Shown here piece by piece: positions 1-8,679 of a DNA stretch of 64,000 nt; position 1 is the stretch's first letter; each line of letters begins with the position of its first letter. Under the pieces are notes generated by a model that made no database searches, was not told where the DNA came from, and worked only from the letters and a program-made list of their open reading frames with translations. Origin of the DNA: Streptomyces dysideae (lineage in GTDB: Bacteria; Actinomycetota; Actinomycetes; Streptomycetales; Streptomycetaceae); assembly GCF_001514305.1 (NCBI RefSeq), contig NZ_KQ949100.1, positions 72,376-136,375 on the forward strand. Direction: 5' to 3'. Made by a program: the position numbers and the translations under genes.

Positions 1-538
1 CCAGTTCGGCGACGTCGGAGGGCTCCTTCACCGCCGTACCGTCGACTGCCTTGACCACGTCACCGGCGTGCAGCTTGCCCTCAGAAGGGGTCCCCTTCAC
101 CACGGTGGAGACGATCACCCCGGACTTCACCGGGATCTTCAGCTCCTTCAGGGCGGCGACCTTGGCGCTCTCCTGTGACTGGCTGAACTCCTCGGCGTTC
201 TCCTGGGTGGACTGCTCCTCGGTCTTGCCGTCGGGGTAGAGGGTGTCGTGCGGGACGACCTTGTTGTCGTGCGCGAGCCATCCGTAGACGGCCTCGACGA
301 GGTTCATCTTGTAGTCGGCGCTGGTGACCCGGACGGTGGTCATGTTCAGGTGACCGGTCGTCGGGTAGGTCTTGCGTCCCGAGATCTGCAGCACCGGCTC
401 GCCGTCGTGGTCCCCGAGGGTGTTCACCGTCGGCCCCGGGGACATCTCCGAATACGGCACGGGGATGAACACTCCCGCGCACAGGAGCGCGATCAGCATC
501 AGGGTGGAGGCGAGCATCGTCGCGGTGCGGCGTGGCAT
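1..538 (-). CDS. PDZ-domain membrane protein, YlbL/Lon-like family (3' part cut by window edge)
   Basis: The frame starts at an ATG at 538 and runs off the left edge, leaving about 179 residues. A single N-terminal membrane segment (residues 8-26, rich in Leu/Ala) is followed by VPYSEMSPGPTVNTLG, typical of the YlbL family. The PDZ domain begins near residue 140: a hydrophobic SGVIVSTVV strand, then KLHAGDVVKAVDGTAV, a standard PDZ core. Family members usually carry an S16 Lon-type peptidase domain after the PDZ, which would lie outside the window, so catalysis cannot be judged. The family is thought to act on the outer face of the membrane. It heads leftward, divergent from nothing visible here, with a 54-residue membrane protein upstream. 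Confidence 0.88.
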   Translation of the reverse strand, partial: MPRRTATMLASTLMLIALLCAGVFIPVPYSEMSPGPTVNTLGDHDGEPVLQISGRKTYPTTGHLNMTTVRVTSADYKMNLVEAVYGWLAHDNKVVPHDTLYPDGKTEEQSTQENAEEFSQSQESAKVAALKELKIPVKSGVIVSTVVKGTPSEGKLHAGDVVKAVDGTAVKEPSDVAEL

Positions 539-601
539 GCCTCGACAGTACGGGACGCTCCTGTCAGAGCCCCGTCAGGGCCGTCTGTCCGGGGACGGGC
601 G

Positions 602-766
602 TCAGCTCCCGGTGTCGGACTTCTCCATGGCCTCCCGGAACCGCGCGTATCCGACGAGCTCGGGCCCGTCGCTGCGCACCTTGCGGGTCCGGTTGGCCCA
701 ACTGCCCCACAGACCCGCGCCGATCGCAGCCACAAGCGGAATCAGCAACCAGGCGAGCGCCGCCAT
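602..766 (-). CDS. Small single-pass membrane protein, 54 aa, unknown function
   Basis: The ATG at 766 is preceded by GGGAGG at good spacing, which supports this start. The product is 54 residues: an N-terminal hydrophobic helix of about 20 residues (MAALAWLLIPLVAAIGAGLW), then a basic and polar tail ending EKSDTGS. It has no cysteine or enzymatic motif. It lies on the same strand as the PDZ protein, 63 bases upstream of it, so the two are probably co-transcribed. I do not recognise a characterised family. The clean ribosome site and the helix-plus-tail layout make it a likely real gene. Confidence 0.7.
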   Translation of the reverse strand: MAALAWLLIPLVAAIGAGLWGSWANRTRKVRSDGPELVGYARFREAMEKSDTGS

Positions 767-927
767 GCCGTCCTCCCATCCTGGTGAGCGACCGCAACTG
801 ACTGATCAGCAGATTAACCATCCGCAGTGACAACGCTCACGGCAGGGGTGCGGTTACGCAACCGGAGGGGTTCAGCAGGCGCCCACCCGCCCTCCCGTCG
901 CCCGACCACCACCCCTCAACGACGGCG

Positions 928-1386
928 CTACGCGCCGACCCATTCTTCTGTGCCGTCGGAGAACGTCTGGTGCTTCCAGATGGGCACTTCGTGCTTGAGA
1001 TCGTCGATCAGCTTCCGGCAGGCCTCGAAGGCCTCGCCCCGGTGGGGGCAGGAGACGGCGACGACCACGGCAAGGTCTCCGACCCCGAGGTCCCCGACGC
1101 GATGCACCGCGGCCAGCGCGCGTACCGGATAGTCGGCGACCACCTTCTCGGCGATCCGCCGCATCTCGGCCTCTGCACTGGGATGGCAGGAGTACCCGAG
1201 CTGGTCGACGTCGGCGCCCCCGTCGTGGTTCCGCACGGTTCCCACGAACAGCGCGGTCCCCCCGGCGGCGTCGTCCCCGACGGCCCGGAAGACCTCGTCC
1301 AGGGAGAGGGCGGTCTCCCGGATGCCGATGAGCTTGATGGGGTCGTCCGCGGCCTGCTCGCCGGGATGATCGTGAGTGGATGCCAT
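928..1386 (-). CDS. moaE: Molybdopterin synthase catalytic subunit MoaE
   Basis: A 152-residue protein of MoaE size. MoaE pairs with thiocarboxylated MoaD and inserts two sulfurs into cyclic pyranopterin monophosphate to make molybdopterin in the cytoplasm. Recognisable signatures are GTALFVGTVRNHDGG near residue 44, AVHRVGDLGVGDLAVVVAV in the middle, and the conserved VPIWKHQ near the C-terminus that carries the catalytic lysine. The ATG at 1386 is used because the family begins shortly before the KLIGIRETALSLDEV segment. MoeZ, at 32.7-33.9 kb here, is the enzyme expected to charge MoaD with sulfur, so two parts of one pathway lie in this window although not in one operon. Confidence 0.92.
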   Translation of the reverse strand: MASTHDHPGEQAADDPIKLIGIRETALSLDEVFRAVGDDAAGGTALFVGTVRNHDGGADVDQLGYSCHPSAEAEMRRIAEKVVADYPVRALAAVHRVGDLGVGDLAVVVAVSCPHRGEAFEACRKLIDDLKHEVPIWKHQTFSDGTEEWVGA

Positions 1387-1492
1387 GGCTCCATCGTGCC
1401 TCACGCCTCTGACAACGCGGAATGGAACTTGCACCAGGCACGCGCGTGTGGACGCTTGAAGCCTCCTACAGGCCGGATCCGCCCGGCCCTCC

Positions 1493-2605
1493 TCAGATCC
1501 GCCGCCGAGCCTTCCGGGCCCGCCGCACCACGGCCGCCGCACCCAGCAGGGCCACCGTCGCCCCCGCCGCCCCGGCCGCCGTCGCGTCCTTGCGCCCGAG
1601 CCGCCGCCCGGCGACCGTGTGCCGCCCGGAAACCTCGTCCAGCAGCTCCGCGAGAACCTCCTCGTTGGTCCACTGCGGCCGCCACCCGGCGTCGTGGAGC
1701 CGGCTCCCGCTCACCACCCAGGGGTACATCGTGTACGCCAGGTCCCCGGCCGGAGACGGCGTGAGCCCGATCCGGTGCAGCCGGGCCGCCGCGCCCAGCG
1801 CCACCGTCGACGGCAGCTCCATCCGCCGGATCCCGCTGAGCTCCTCGACCTCCTCCTGCTCCAGCCACCCGTCGCACCCGACGGAGAGCTCCCCGTCGAC
1901 CTTCTCCAGGACGGCGTACTCCAGGGCGCTGCACAGATCCTCGACGTGGCAGAACTGCCAGGCGGGCCGCGACCCGGCCACGACCAGCAGCCGAGGGGAC
2001 TCGAAGTACCTGGTCAGCGCGGTGTCGGTACCGCCCACCAGGACGGCCGGCCGCGCCACGGTGACATTGAGTCCGGGATGGGCCCGGGGCGCCCGCCGCG
2101 CGAGCCGCTCGATCTCCAGCAGATCGCCGACCCCGGTCGCCTCCGCGGTGGCCCGCAGCTCGGCGTCCTCGGACAGCGGCAGCTCGTTGTCCGGCAGCGC
2201 CCCGTAGACCATCGCGGACGTGCACAGCACGACCCGGTGGACCCCGGCCGCCGCCGCGGCGGTCAGCACGGTCTGGGTCCCCCGTACGTTGTAGGCCGTA
2301 CGGGCGGCGGCGTCGGTCTCCAGGTCGAGATCGAGCGCCAGATGGACCACCACGTCCGCACCGCGCAGCTTCTCCGCGATGGCCGGATCCCGCACGTCGA
2401 GGATGTGCCACTGGGCCGCCGCGCACTCGCCGCGCCGCTCGTCGATCGCGATGACCTGCTTGATCTCCTCCGACGCGGCGAGCCGCTCGGTCAGCAGCGC
2501 GCCGACCCCGGACGCGGCACCGGTGACCGCTACGACGGGCCCGCGCACGGCGGGACTGGTTGACTGGTTTCGCGCTGCGCGAACCTGCGGATCAGGGGAA
2601 CTCAC
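1493..2605 (-). CDS. SDR-family NAD-dependent epimerase/dehydratase-like protein
   Basis: A GTG at 2605, preceded by GGAG at 8 bases, gives 370 residues. The N-terminal Rossmann motif is VAVTGAASGVGALL (TGxxxGxG type), followed by VVVHLALD and the catalytic-type serine region LCTSAMVYGA, a variant of the extended SDR S-x-YG motif. The tail has a short hydrophobic Ala/Val stretch and ends in a very basic RRARKARRRI, which could anchor the protein at the membrane. The usual YxxxK is not obvious by eye, so activity on nucleotide sugars is unproven. The gene is divergent from the zincin gene at 2798, with about 190 bases of shared upstream DNA. Confidence 0.8.
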   Translation of the reverse strand: MSSPDPQVRAARNQSTSPAVRGPVVAVTGAASGVGALLTERLAASEEIKQVIAIDERRGECAAAQWHILDVRDPAIAEKLRGADVVVHLALDLDLETDAAARTAYNVRGTQTVLTAAAAAGVHRVVLCTSAMVYGALPDNELPLSEDAELRATAEATGVGDLLEIERLARRAPRAHPGLNVTVARPAVLVGGTDTALTRYFESPRLLVVAGSRPAWQFCHVEDLCSALEYAVLEKVDGELSVGCDGWLEQEEVEELSGIRRMELPSTVALGAAARLHRIGLTPSPAGDLAYTMYPWVVSGSRLHDAGWRPQWTNEEVLAELLDEVSGRHTVAGRRLGRKDATAAGAAGATVALLGAAAVVRRARKARRRI

Positions 2606-2797
2606 CGGGCGTCTCCAGCGGTTGTCTTCAGTACGGACGCGAGTGACGCGTACGTACCAGGTGGCATCCATCCTGCCGCAGGCCGCGAGTCGGCGAAGCA
2701 CCGAGGCCCGAACCGCCCATGGTGTCTACGCTGGGTGGTGTTATCGGGCAGTCGCGCCGCCGGGGAGAACCGGCGGCCTTACCAGCCGAGGAATCCC

Positions 2798-4237
2798 GTG
2801 AGTGACACCCCATTCGGATTCGGCCTTCCGCCGGAGGAGCCGGACGACGGCGACGAGGGCAAGAAGAAGGACCAGCAGAGCGGTGGTGGTCAGGGCCCGG
2901 CCAACCCGTTCGGTTTCGGCGGGCTGCCCGGCGCCGGGGGCCTGGGCGGCCCGGGGGCCGACAATCCGTTCGCTGCCATGTTCGGATCGCTGAACCCCAC
3001 CGACCTGGGCGCCGCCTTCCAGCAGCTGGGCCAGATGCTCTCCTACGAGGGCGGCCCGGTGAACTGGGACATGGCCAAGCAGATCGCCCGCCAGACGGTC
3101 TCCCAGGGCACCGCGGAAGGCTCCAAGGACGCGAGCGTCGGCCCCGCCGAGCGCACCGCGGTCGAGGAGGCGGTGCGCCTGGCCGACCTGTGGCTCGACG
3201 ACGCGACGTCCCTGCCGTCCGGCGCGGGCTCCGCCGTGGCGTGGTCCCGCGCGGAGTGGGTCGAGGCGACCCTGCCCGCGTGGAAGGAGCTCGTCGACCC
3301 GGTCGCCGAGCGCGTCGGCACCGCCATGGGCGACGTCCTGCCGGAGGAGATGCAGGCCATGGCCGGCCCGCTGATCGGCATGATGCGCTCGATGGGCGGC
3401 GCCATGTTCGGCACCCAGATCGGGCAGGCCGTCGGCGTCCTCGCCGGCGAGGTGGTCGGCTCCACCGACATCGGCCTGCCGCTCGGCCCGGCCGGCAAGG
3501 CCGCGCTGCTGCCGGTCAACATCGAGACGTTCGGCAAGGACCTGGGCGTACCGAAGGAGGAGGTGCGGCTGTATCTCGCCCTGCGCGAGGCCGCCCACCA
3601 GCGCCTCTTCGCGCACGTGCCGTGGCTGCGCTCGCACCTGTTCGGCGCGGTCGACGGCTACGCGCGCGGGATCAAGGTCGACACGGCCAAGCTGGAGGAC
3701 GTGGTCGGCCAGTTCGACCCGCAGAACCCCGAGCAGCTGCAGGACGCCCTCCAGCAGGGCATGTTCCAGCCGGAGGACACCCCGGAGCAGAAGGCCGCCC
3801 TGGCCCGTCTGGAGACGGCTCTGGCGCTCGTCGAGGGCTGGGTGGACGCGGTGGTGCACGCGGCCGCGAAGCCACGCCTGTCGTCGGCGGACGCGCTGCG
3901 CGAGACGCTGCGCCGCCGCCGCGCCTCGGGCGGCCCGGCGGAGCAGACGTTCGCCACGCTGATCGGCCTGGAGCTGCGCCCGCGCCGCCTGCGTGACGCC
4001 TCCCGCCTGTGGGCCTCGCTCACGGACGCACGCGGTGTCGACGGCCGGGACGCCCTGTGGGCCCACCCGGACATGCTGCCCACGGCGTCCGACCTGGACG
4101 ACCCGGACGGCTTCGTGCACCGCGAGCAGCTGGACTTCTCCGAGCTGGACAAGATGCTCGGCGAGGCGGCGGGGAAGCCCGACCTCAGGAAGAAGGACGA
4201 CTCCGAGGATCACGACAAGGGCGACGACACCGAGTGA
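2798..4237 (+). CDS. Zinc-dependent metalloprotease-like protein (zincin_2 family)
   Basis: A 479-residue protein starting at GTG 2798 just after a GAGG ribosome site. The N-terminus is Gly/Phe/Pro-rich (PFGFGLPPEEP, NPFGFGGLPGAGG) and probably disordered. The core includes AMAGPLIGMMRSMGGAMFGTQ, LPLGPAGKAALLPVNI and LREAAHQRLFAHVPWL, typical of the actinobacterial zincin_2 family also found next to the F420-associated proteins. The expected HExxH is not canonical: the histidines sit in AHQRLFAH. The C-terminus is acidic and charged (KKDDSEDHDKGDDTE). The stop overlaps the GTG of the following Nudix gene (GTGA), so the pair is translationally coupled. The same neighbour order (PDZ protein, this protein, ThiF-like, ABC1) occurs in mycobacteria. 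Confidence 0.85.
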   Translation: MSDTPFGFGLPPEEPDDGDEGKKKDQQSGGGQGPANPFGFGGLPGAGGLGGPGADNPFAAMFGSLNPTDLGAAFQQLGQMLSYEGGPVNWDMAKQIARQTVSQGTAEGSKDASVGPAERTAVEEAVRLADLWLDDATSLPSGAGSAVAWSRAEWVEATLPAWKELVDPVAERVGTAMGDVLPEEMQAMAGPLIGMMRSMGGAMFGTQIGQAVGVLAGEVVGSTDIGLPLGPAGKAALLPVNIETFGKDLGVPKEEVRLYLALREAAHQRLFAHVPWLRSHLFGAVDGYARGIKVDTAKLEDVVGQFDPQNPEQLQDALQQGMFQPEDTPEQKAALARLETALALVEGWVDAVVHAAAKPRLSSADALRETLRRRRASGGPAEQTFATLIGLELRPRRLRDASRLWASLTDARGVDGRDALWAHPDMLPTASDLDDPDGFVHREQLDFSELDKMLGEAAGKPDLRKKDDSEDHDKGDDTE

Positions 4238-4749
4238 GCCTGTACGACGACACGGTCCTCGTGCTGAAGGGCTACGAGGACCAGCCCGAGCTGCGCCAGG
4301 CGTATCTGGACCATCTTGAGGCGCATCCGGACGGCATGTGGAAGGTGTGCGGGGACGGCCACATCACGGCGAGCGCGCTGGTGATCGACCCGGATCGGGA
4401 GCGCGTCCTGCTCACGCTCCACAAGAAGCTGCGGAGGTGGCTCCAGATGGGCGGCCACTGCGAACAGAGCGACGGCACGCTCGCGGACGCCGCGCTCCGC
4501 GAAGCCACGGAGGAGTCCGGGATCCCCTCGCTGCGCCTGCTGCAGGGCACCCCGGTCCGCCTGGACCGGCACCACACGCCCTGCGCCTGGCACCTGGACG
4601 TGCAGTACGCCGCCGTAGCCCCGCGTGGATCCGTGGAGGCGATCAGCGACGAGTCGCTCGACCTGCGCTGGTTCGGCTACGACGAGGTGGCGGACGTGGC
4701 GGACGACTCTGTCGTACGGCTACTGGAAGCAACCCGCGCCAGACTCTGA
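4234..4749 (+). CDS. Nudix hydrolase
   Basis: A 171-residue protein whose GTG overlaps the previous stop (GTGA), implying coupled translation. The Nudix box spans about residues 74-96: it begins GGHCEQSDG and ends REATEESGI, keeping the REUXEEXGU core that binds the metal. The family hydrolyses nucleoside diphosphates linked to another moiety; the substrate cannot be read from sequence. HLDVQYAAVAP downstream resembles subfamilies acting on modified nucleotides or ADP-ribose-like compounds, but this is weak. The gene ends a two-gene unit with the zincin-like gene, and the terminator at 4753-4788 follows within four bases. Confidence 0.9.
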   Translation: MSLYDDTVLVLKGYEDQPELRQAYLDHLEAHPDGMWKVCGDGHITASALVIDPDRERVLLTLHKKLRRWLQMGGHCEQSDGTLADAALREATEESGIPSLRLLQGTPVRLDRHHTPCAWHLDVQYAAVAPRGSVEAISDESLDLRWFGYDEVADVADDSVVRLLEATRARL

Positions 4750-4752
4750 AGC

Positions 4753-4788
4753 GGTAAGGGGTGACCGCCCTGGCGGTCACCCCTTACC
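4753..4788. terminator. Bidirectional intrinsic terminator, perfect 17-bp stem
   Basis: The two arms, 4753-4769 and 4772-4788, are perfect reverse complements (GGTAAGGGGTGACCGCC and its partner) with a 2-base loop. It sits 3 bases after the Nudix stop and 5 bases before the end of the convergent AIM24 gene, so it can end transcription from both sides. There is no long T run, as is usual in actinobacteria. Confidence 0.9.
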
Positions 4789-4793
4789 GGTAC

Positions 4794-5549
4794 TCAGCTC
4801 CAGACGTTGCCCTGGTTCTGCCCCCGGGCCCCCTGCTGCCCCATGCCGTACTGGGCGGCCAGGCCCGACCCGATCTGGGCGTTCTGCGGCGGCAGCAGCT
4901 CGCTGGGCTGGACGAGCGCGTAACCGCTGCCCATGAAGCTGAGCTCCCAGCCCTCACCGGTGCTGCCGCGGCGCCGCCACACCCCGGAGGAGTGCGTCTG
5001 GGCCTGCATCTGGACGCGCAGGCCGGTCGACCAGGCGACGATCGCGTCGGCGTCGCAGTTGACGTACTTGTCGGGGGTGACCTGCAGCAGCAGCGGCGCG
5101 CCGGAGGTCATGAGGGCGACCCTGCCGCGGCCGGTGATGTTGAGCTGGTACTTCCCGGAGCCGGAGATGCCGTAGAGGCTGTCGACGGCGATGACCTCGT
5201 GGTGCAGCGAGGAGTCCATCGCCAGCACGTAGCTGCTGTCGACGGTCAGCCCGTCCTGCTCCACGTCCATCAGGTGGACGTGCTGGGCGAGGTTGGCGAG
5301 GTAGACGGTGCCCTGCCCGTGGCAGCGCATCAGGTCCAGGCCCTCGCCGGTGTGCGCACGCGCGCGTCCCTGCTGGTTGCTCTGGTACTCGGCGTCGAAC
5401 TCGACCATCCCCTGGTAGGCGACCATGGTGCCTTTGCGGGCGAGGACGTCGTCGTGGCCCTCCAGGGCGACCCGGAGCATCTGCTTGTTCTGCAGGCTCC
5501 AGCGGTCCTGGGTCTGCTGGTCGTTGTAGGCGAAAAGCGGGCTCTGCAT
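4794..5549 (-). CDS. AIM24 family protein 1
   Basis: A 251-residue beta-rich protein starting MQSPLFAYNDQQT. AIM24 family features are the repeated strand pattern with ARKGTMVAYQGMVEF, GQGTVYLANLAQ, YVLAMDSSL, GRGRVALMTSG and DADAIVAWSTGLRV, the last being the most conserved block. The C-terminus is Gln/Gly-rich. The AIM24 fold is a tryptophan RNA-binding-like double-stranded beta-helix; the bacterial role is unknown, and the name comes from a yeast mitochondrial protein. It is the third gene of a minus-strand run with two more AIM24 domains (5567-7950), separated by 17 bases from the next, so a single transcript is likely. Confidence 0.9.
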   Translation of the reverse strand: MQSPLFAYNDQQTQDRWSLQNKQMLRVALEGHDDVLARKGTMVAYQGMVEFDAEYQSNQQGRARAHTGEGLDLMRCHGQGTVYLANLAQHVHLMDVEQDGLTVDSSYVLAMDSSLHHEVIAVDSLYGISGSGKYQLNITGRGRVALMTSGAPLLLQVTPDKYVNCDADAIVAWSTGLRVQMQAQTHSSGVWRRRGSTGEGWELSFMGSGYALVQPSELLPPQNAQIGSGLAAQYGMGQQGARGQNQGNVWS

Positions 5550-5566
5550 GGCGTTCTGGCTCCCCC

Positions 5567-6247
5567 TCAGCCCCGGACCCGGAGACGGTCGGTGCTGTCC
5601 TCGCTGGGCTGGACGACGACGATGCCCTCGCCGGAGAAGGCCATCTGGTAGGCCTCGCCGCTGCCCCGGCCGATCAGGGACTGCGCCCGGAAGCTGCGCT
5701 TGCCCTTCACCTTGAGGTTCGGGGACCAGGCGACGAGCGCGTCCGGGTCGACGTAGGTCTCGTTCTCGCCGCCGCCGCAGTCGACGACGATCGGCTTGCC
5801 CCGGGAGGTCAGCGCGACCCAGCCCTGCCCGGAGATCTTGGTGTTCCACAGGCCCTGTCCGGCGAACTTCGCCAGCCCCTTGACCCGTTCGGCACCCCAC
5901 TGCAGATGAGCGTCGAAGGCGAGCAGGTTGGTGGCGTTGACGGAGATGCCGTCGCCGTTGAGGTTGATGACGACGACGTTGGCGCCGTAGTCGGCGAGGT
6001 AGAGCAGTCCGTCGCCGGAGCATTTCATCAGGGGCGCGCCCTCGCCGGTCATCCAGTCGCGCGCGATCTGGCGCACGGCCGGCGGGTTGGGCTCGTACTG
6101 GATGAACCCTTCGTAGGCGACCATCGACCCCACGCGCGCGAAGAGGTCGTTTCCGGTCTGCATGGCGACCTTCAGCATGTGGTTGCCGTGGTTCTCCATG
6201 CGGGCGGTGACGGGTGCGGGGGCGTAGCCCGCGAGCGGCTGGTTCAT
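5567..6247 (-). CDS. AIM24 family protein 2
   Basis: A 226-residue paralogue of the neighbours on either side. It starts MNQPLAGYAPAPVTARMENHG and carries ARVGSMVAYEGFIQY, GDGLLYLADYGANVVV, NLLAFDAHLQW, GQGWVALTSRGKPIVV and DPDALVAWSPNLKV, the same series of conserved blocks as protein 1. Unlike protein 1 it has no long C-terminal extension and ends soon after EGIVVVQPSED. It lies 11 bases downstream of the TerD-AIM24 gene and 17 bases upstream of AIM24 protein 1. The three differ enough that they look like ancient paralogues forming a hetero-assembly, not a recent duplication; that assembly is inference. Confidence 0.9.
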   Translation of the reverse strand: MNQPLAGYAPAPVTARMENHGNHMLKVAMQTGNDLFARVGSMVAYEGFIQYEPNPPAVRQIARDWMTGEGAPLMKCSGDGLLYLADYGANVVVINLNGDGISVNATNLLAFDAHLQWGAERVKGLAKFAGQGLWNTKISGQGWVALTSRGKPIVVDCGGGENETYVDPDALVAWSPNLKVKGKRSFRAQSLIGRGSGEAYQMAFSGEGIVVVQPSEDSTDRLRVRG

Positions 6248-6258
6248 GACGGGCTCCC

Positions 6259-7950
6259 TCAGATCTCGTACGGCTGGACGACGATGAAGTTGCCTGGCGC
6301 GGCCCGGAACTGGAGGTTGACGCTCTCTCCGGTGGCGCCGGCGTAGGCGTTGTGCCGCATCCGCACCTGGCTGGAGACGACCACCTGGGCGGCGGACGAC
6401 CAGGCGACCACGGCGTTGGCGTCGGCGAACGTCGTGGGCGTGACCGGCAGCACCACGGGCGTGCCGTGCGTCTTGACGACGATCGTGCCGGTGCCCTGGA
6501 ACTGCATCGTGAACAGCGCGCCGCCGGGGATGCCGTGGCCTTCGATGCGGCGGACCTCGTACTGGAGGCTCTCGTCGAAGGCGAGGACGTTCTCGGCGGA
6601 GACGCAGATGCCGTCGCCCTGGAGCTCGATGGGGTGCAGCATCGTGGAGTTCTCGGCGAGGAAGACCTGGCCCTGGCCGGTGCAGCGCATCAGCTGCATC
6701 TCCTGGCCGGTCGCGTTGCCCACGATTCGGCCGGCGAACCCGGCGCCCTTGTAGCTGAAGTCGACCTTGCCCTGGTAGAGCACCATGCTGCCCTGCCGGG
6801 CCAGCACGGGCTGCCCGCCGATACCGAGGTCGACGCGGACGAGCTTCTTGGTCTGCTGCGTCCAGCGCTGCCCGGTGGGCGTCTCCTTGAACTGCTGGAG
6901 CGCCGCGACCACACCCGGCCCCTGAGGCGCGCCCTGCGGGACACCCTGGGGCGCTCCGTAGGGGGCCTGCTGGCCCGGGGCCTGCCCGACGGGGGGCTGC
7001 TGGCCGTATCCGGGGGGCGGGGTCGGCTGGCCGTAGCCCGGAGGCGGGGCCGGAGCCTGCGGGGCCTGGGGCTGGGCGTAGCCCGGGGGCAGCGAGGCGC
7101 TCGAGGCGGGCTGGCCGTACGGGGGCTGCTGGCGGGGCTGGCCGTAGGGCGCGGGCGCCGGGGCGGGTGGCGGCACCTGGGTGCCGCCGGGCGGCGTCAT
7201 GGGCGCGACGATGGTGGGCTGGGCGTGCACCGAGGGGGCGGGAGCCGGCGGCGGGGTTGCCCCCGGCGGCGGCGCGAAGCCCTGCGCGGCGGGCTGCGGA
7301 GCCGGTGCTGGAGCGGGGGCGGCCGGGGCGCCGAACGCGGGCGGCGCGGCGGCCTGCGGGGGCGGCGCGAAGCTCGGGGCGGCGCCGGACTGAGGCTGCT
7401 GAGGGGCGGCGGGCGCCTCCTCTTCGAGGACCTCGCCGCCGAAGTTCTTCAGCAGCGCGTCCAGACCGCCGTCGAAGCCCTGCCCGACCGCGGCGAACCG
7501 CCAGACGTCCTTCAGGTAGAAGTCGCCCAGCATCACGGCGCGTTCGGTGGAGAACTCCGAGCCGTTGAAGGAGTACCGGGCCACCTCCTCGCCGCCGGCG
7601 ACGATGCGGATGTATCCGGGGCTGATCTGCGACATCTGCCCGGCGCCGTCGAGCGTCGCCGTGAAGGACAGCTTCTGGATCTGAGCGGGGATCCTGTCGA
7701 GCGTGACCCGGAAGGACTCCGTGTCGCCCGCCTGGGCGCCGAGGAGCTGAATGGACTCCTCGGGGGACTTCGGCTGGTTGAAGAAGACGAAGTACTGGTC
7801 GTCCGAGAGCCGTTCGTCGGCGTCGAGACCGAAGCAGCTGATGTCGAAGGTCAGTCCGGGGCCGGAGATCTGCACACCTACGTACAGATCCGTACCCGCG
7901 GTGAGGTCACTGATCCTGGCCTTGTGGCCGCGTTGGAATTCCCTGGCCAT
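6259..7950 (-). CDS. TerD-AIM24 fusion protein with proline-rich linker
   Basis: A 563-residue, three-part protein. Residues 1-185 form a TerD domain (FQRGHKARISDL, DISCFGLDADERLSDDQYFVF, ARYSFNGSEFSTERAVMLGDFY), the calcium-binding fold of tellurite-resistance and stress proteins. Residues about 190-345 are a low-complexity Pro/Ala/Gln/Gly linker with PPGYGQP repeats. Residues 350-563 form an AIM24 domain (ARQGSMVLYQGKVDF, ANAVVAWSSAAQVVV). It is the first gene of the three-AIM24 operon. TerD proteins are linked to membrane-associated stress complexes; what the fusion senses is unknown. The linker suggests the TerD part is tethered to an AIM24 scaffold. Confidence 0.92.
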   Translation of the reverse strand: MAREFQRGHKARISDLTAGTDLYVGVQISGPGLTFDISCFGLDADERLSDDQYFVFFNQPKSPEESIQLLGAQAGDTESFRVTLDRIPAQIQKLSFTATLDGAGQMSQISPGYIRIVAGGEEVARYSFNGSEFSTERAVMLGDFYLKDVWRFAAVGQGFDGGLDALLKNFGGEVLEEEAPAAPQQPQSGAAPSFAPPPQAAAPPAFGAPAAPAPAPAPQPAAQGFAPPPGATPPPAPAPSVHAQPTIVAPMTPPGGTQVPPPAPAPAPYGQPRQQPPYGQPASSASLPPGYAQPQAPQAPAPPPGYGQPTPPPGYGQQPPVGQAPGQQAPYGAPQGVPQGAPQGPGVVAALQQFKETPTGQRWTQQTKKLVRVDLGIGGQPVLARQGSMVLYQGKVDFSYKGAGFAGRIVGNATGQEMQLMRCTGQGQVFLAENSTMLHPIELQGDGICVSAENVLAFDESLQYEVRRIEGHGIPGGALFTMQFQGTGTIVVKTHGTPVVLPVTPTTFADANAVVAWSSAAQVVVSSQVRMRHNAYAGATGESVNLQFRAAPGNFIVVQPYEI

Positions 7951-8082
7951 GCGTTACGACCGTCCCCCATCCCGAATGTGAGTGCGTCGCGCCAGGCTAA
8001 CGGCAAACTCGGACACCGGACGAAGTCGGTACAGAGCCGGTACACAACCCGCTCCAGGCCGTACCGGGATCCCTGCCCCGGG

Positions 8083-8679
8083 TCACTCGCCGCGCGCGCC
8101 GGGCAGATGGGGCAGCCGGTCGGCCGCGACCACCCCTTCAAGGTAGCCGCGCGCCCGCTCGGTCCGCGGATACGCCTCAAGGAGCCGCCAGAAGCGCGGC
8201 CCGTGGCCGGGCACGAGCAGATGCGCCAGCTCGTGGACGAGGACGTAGTCGACGACGTATTCCGGCATGCCCTGCAGCCGGTGCGACAGACGGATGCTGC
8301 CCTCTGCGGGGGTGCACGAGCCCCAGCGGGTGTTCTGGTTGGTGACCCAGCGGACGGAGGTGGGCCGGGCGCGGCCGTCGAAGTACTGGGTGGACAGGCG
8401 CTCGGCGCGCTCGGTCAGCTCGGCATCGCCGAGGACCCGTTTACTCTCCTGGGCGGCCAGCTTGTCGAGCATGACGCTCACCCAGCGTTGCTCCTCGGCC
8501 TCGGACATCCGGGCGGGGATGAGCACGACGGTGCGATCGCCCTCGCGGTACGCGGAGACCGTCCGACGTCGACGGGAGCTCCGGCGGACCTCGATCGCGC
8601 TCGTCTTGGAGCCGCTCGGCGGCGGGCTCGTCGTGCTGCGCTGTGGCATTCCGGCGCGGTGCAGTGGGTCGGCGGGCAC
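8083..8679 (-). CDS. YgjP/SprT-like M48-type metallopeptidase
   Basis: A 198-residue protein, with GTG at 8679 taken as the start. The zinc site is HELAHLLVPGHGPRFW near residues 149-164, giving HExxH plus a third histidine, as in the YgjP (DUF45, WLM-related) family. Upstream NQNTRWGSCTPAEGSIRLSHRL is the other family hallmark (RWGSC). The N-terminus is a short Ser/Arg-rich stretch, so an alternative start at the ATG ten codons in (RAGMPQRST) is possible. These are cytoplasmic peptidases, in some bacteria tied to restriction or DNA-protein crosslink repair; the substrate here is unknown. It follows the TerD-AIM24 unit on the same strand but with its own 132-base gap. Confidence 0.88.
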   Translation of the reverse strand: MPADPLHRAGMPQRSTTSPPPSGSKTSAIEVRRSSRRRRTVSAYREGDRTVVLIPARMSEAEEQRWVSVMLDKLAAQESKRVLGDAELTERAERLSTQYFDGRARPTSVRWVTNQNTRWGSCTPAEGSIRLSHRLQGMPEYVVDYVLVHELAHLLVPGHGPRFWRLLEAYPRTERARGYLEGVVAADRLPHLPGARGE

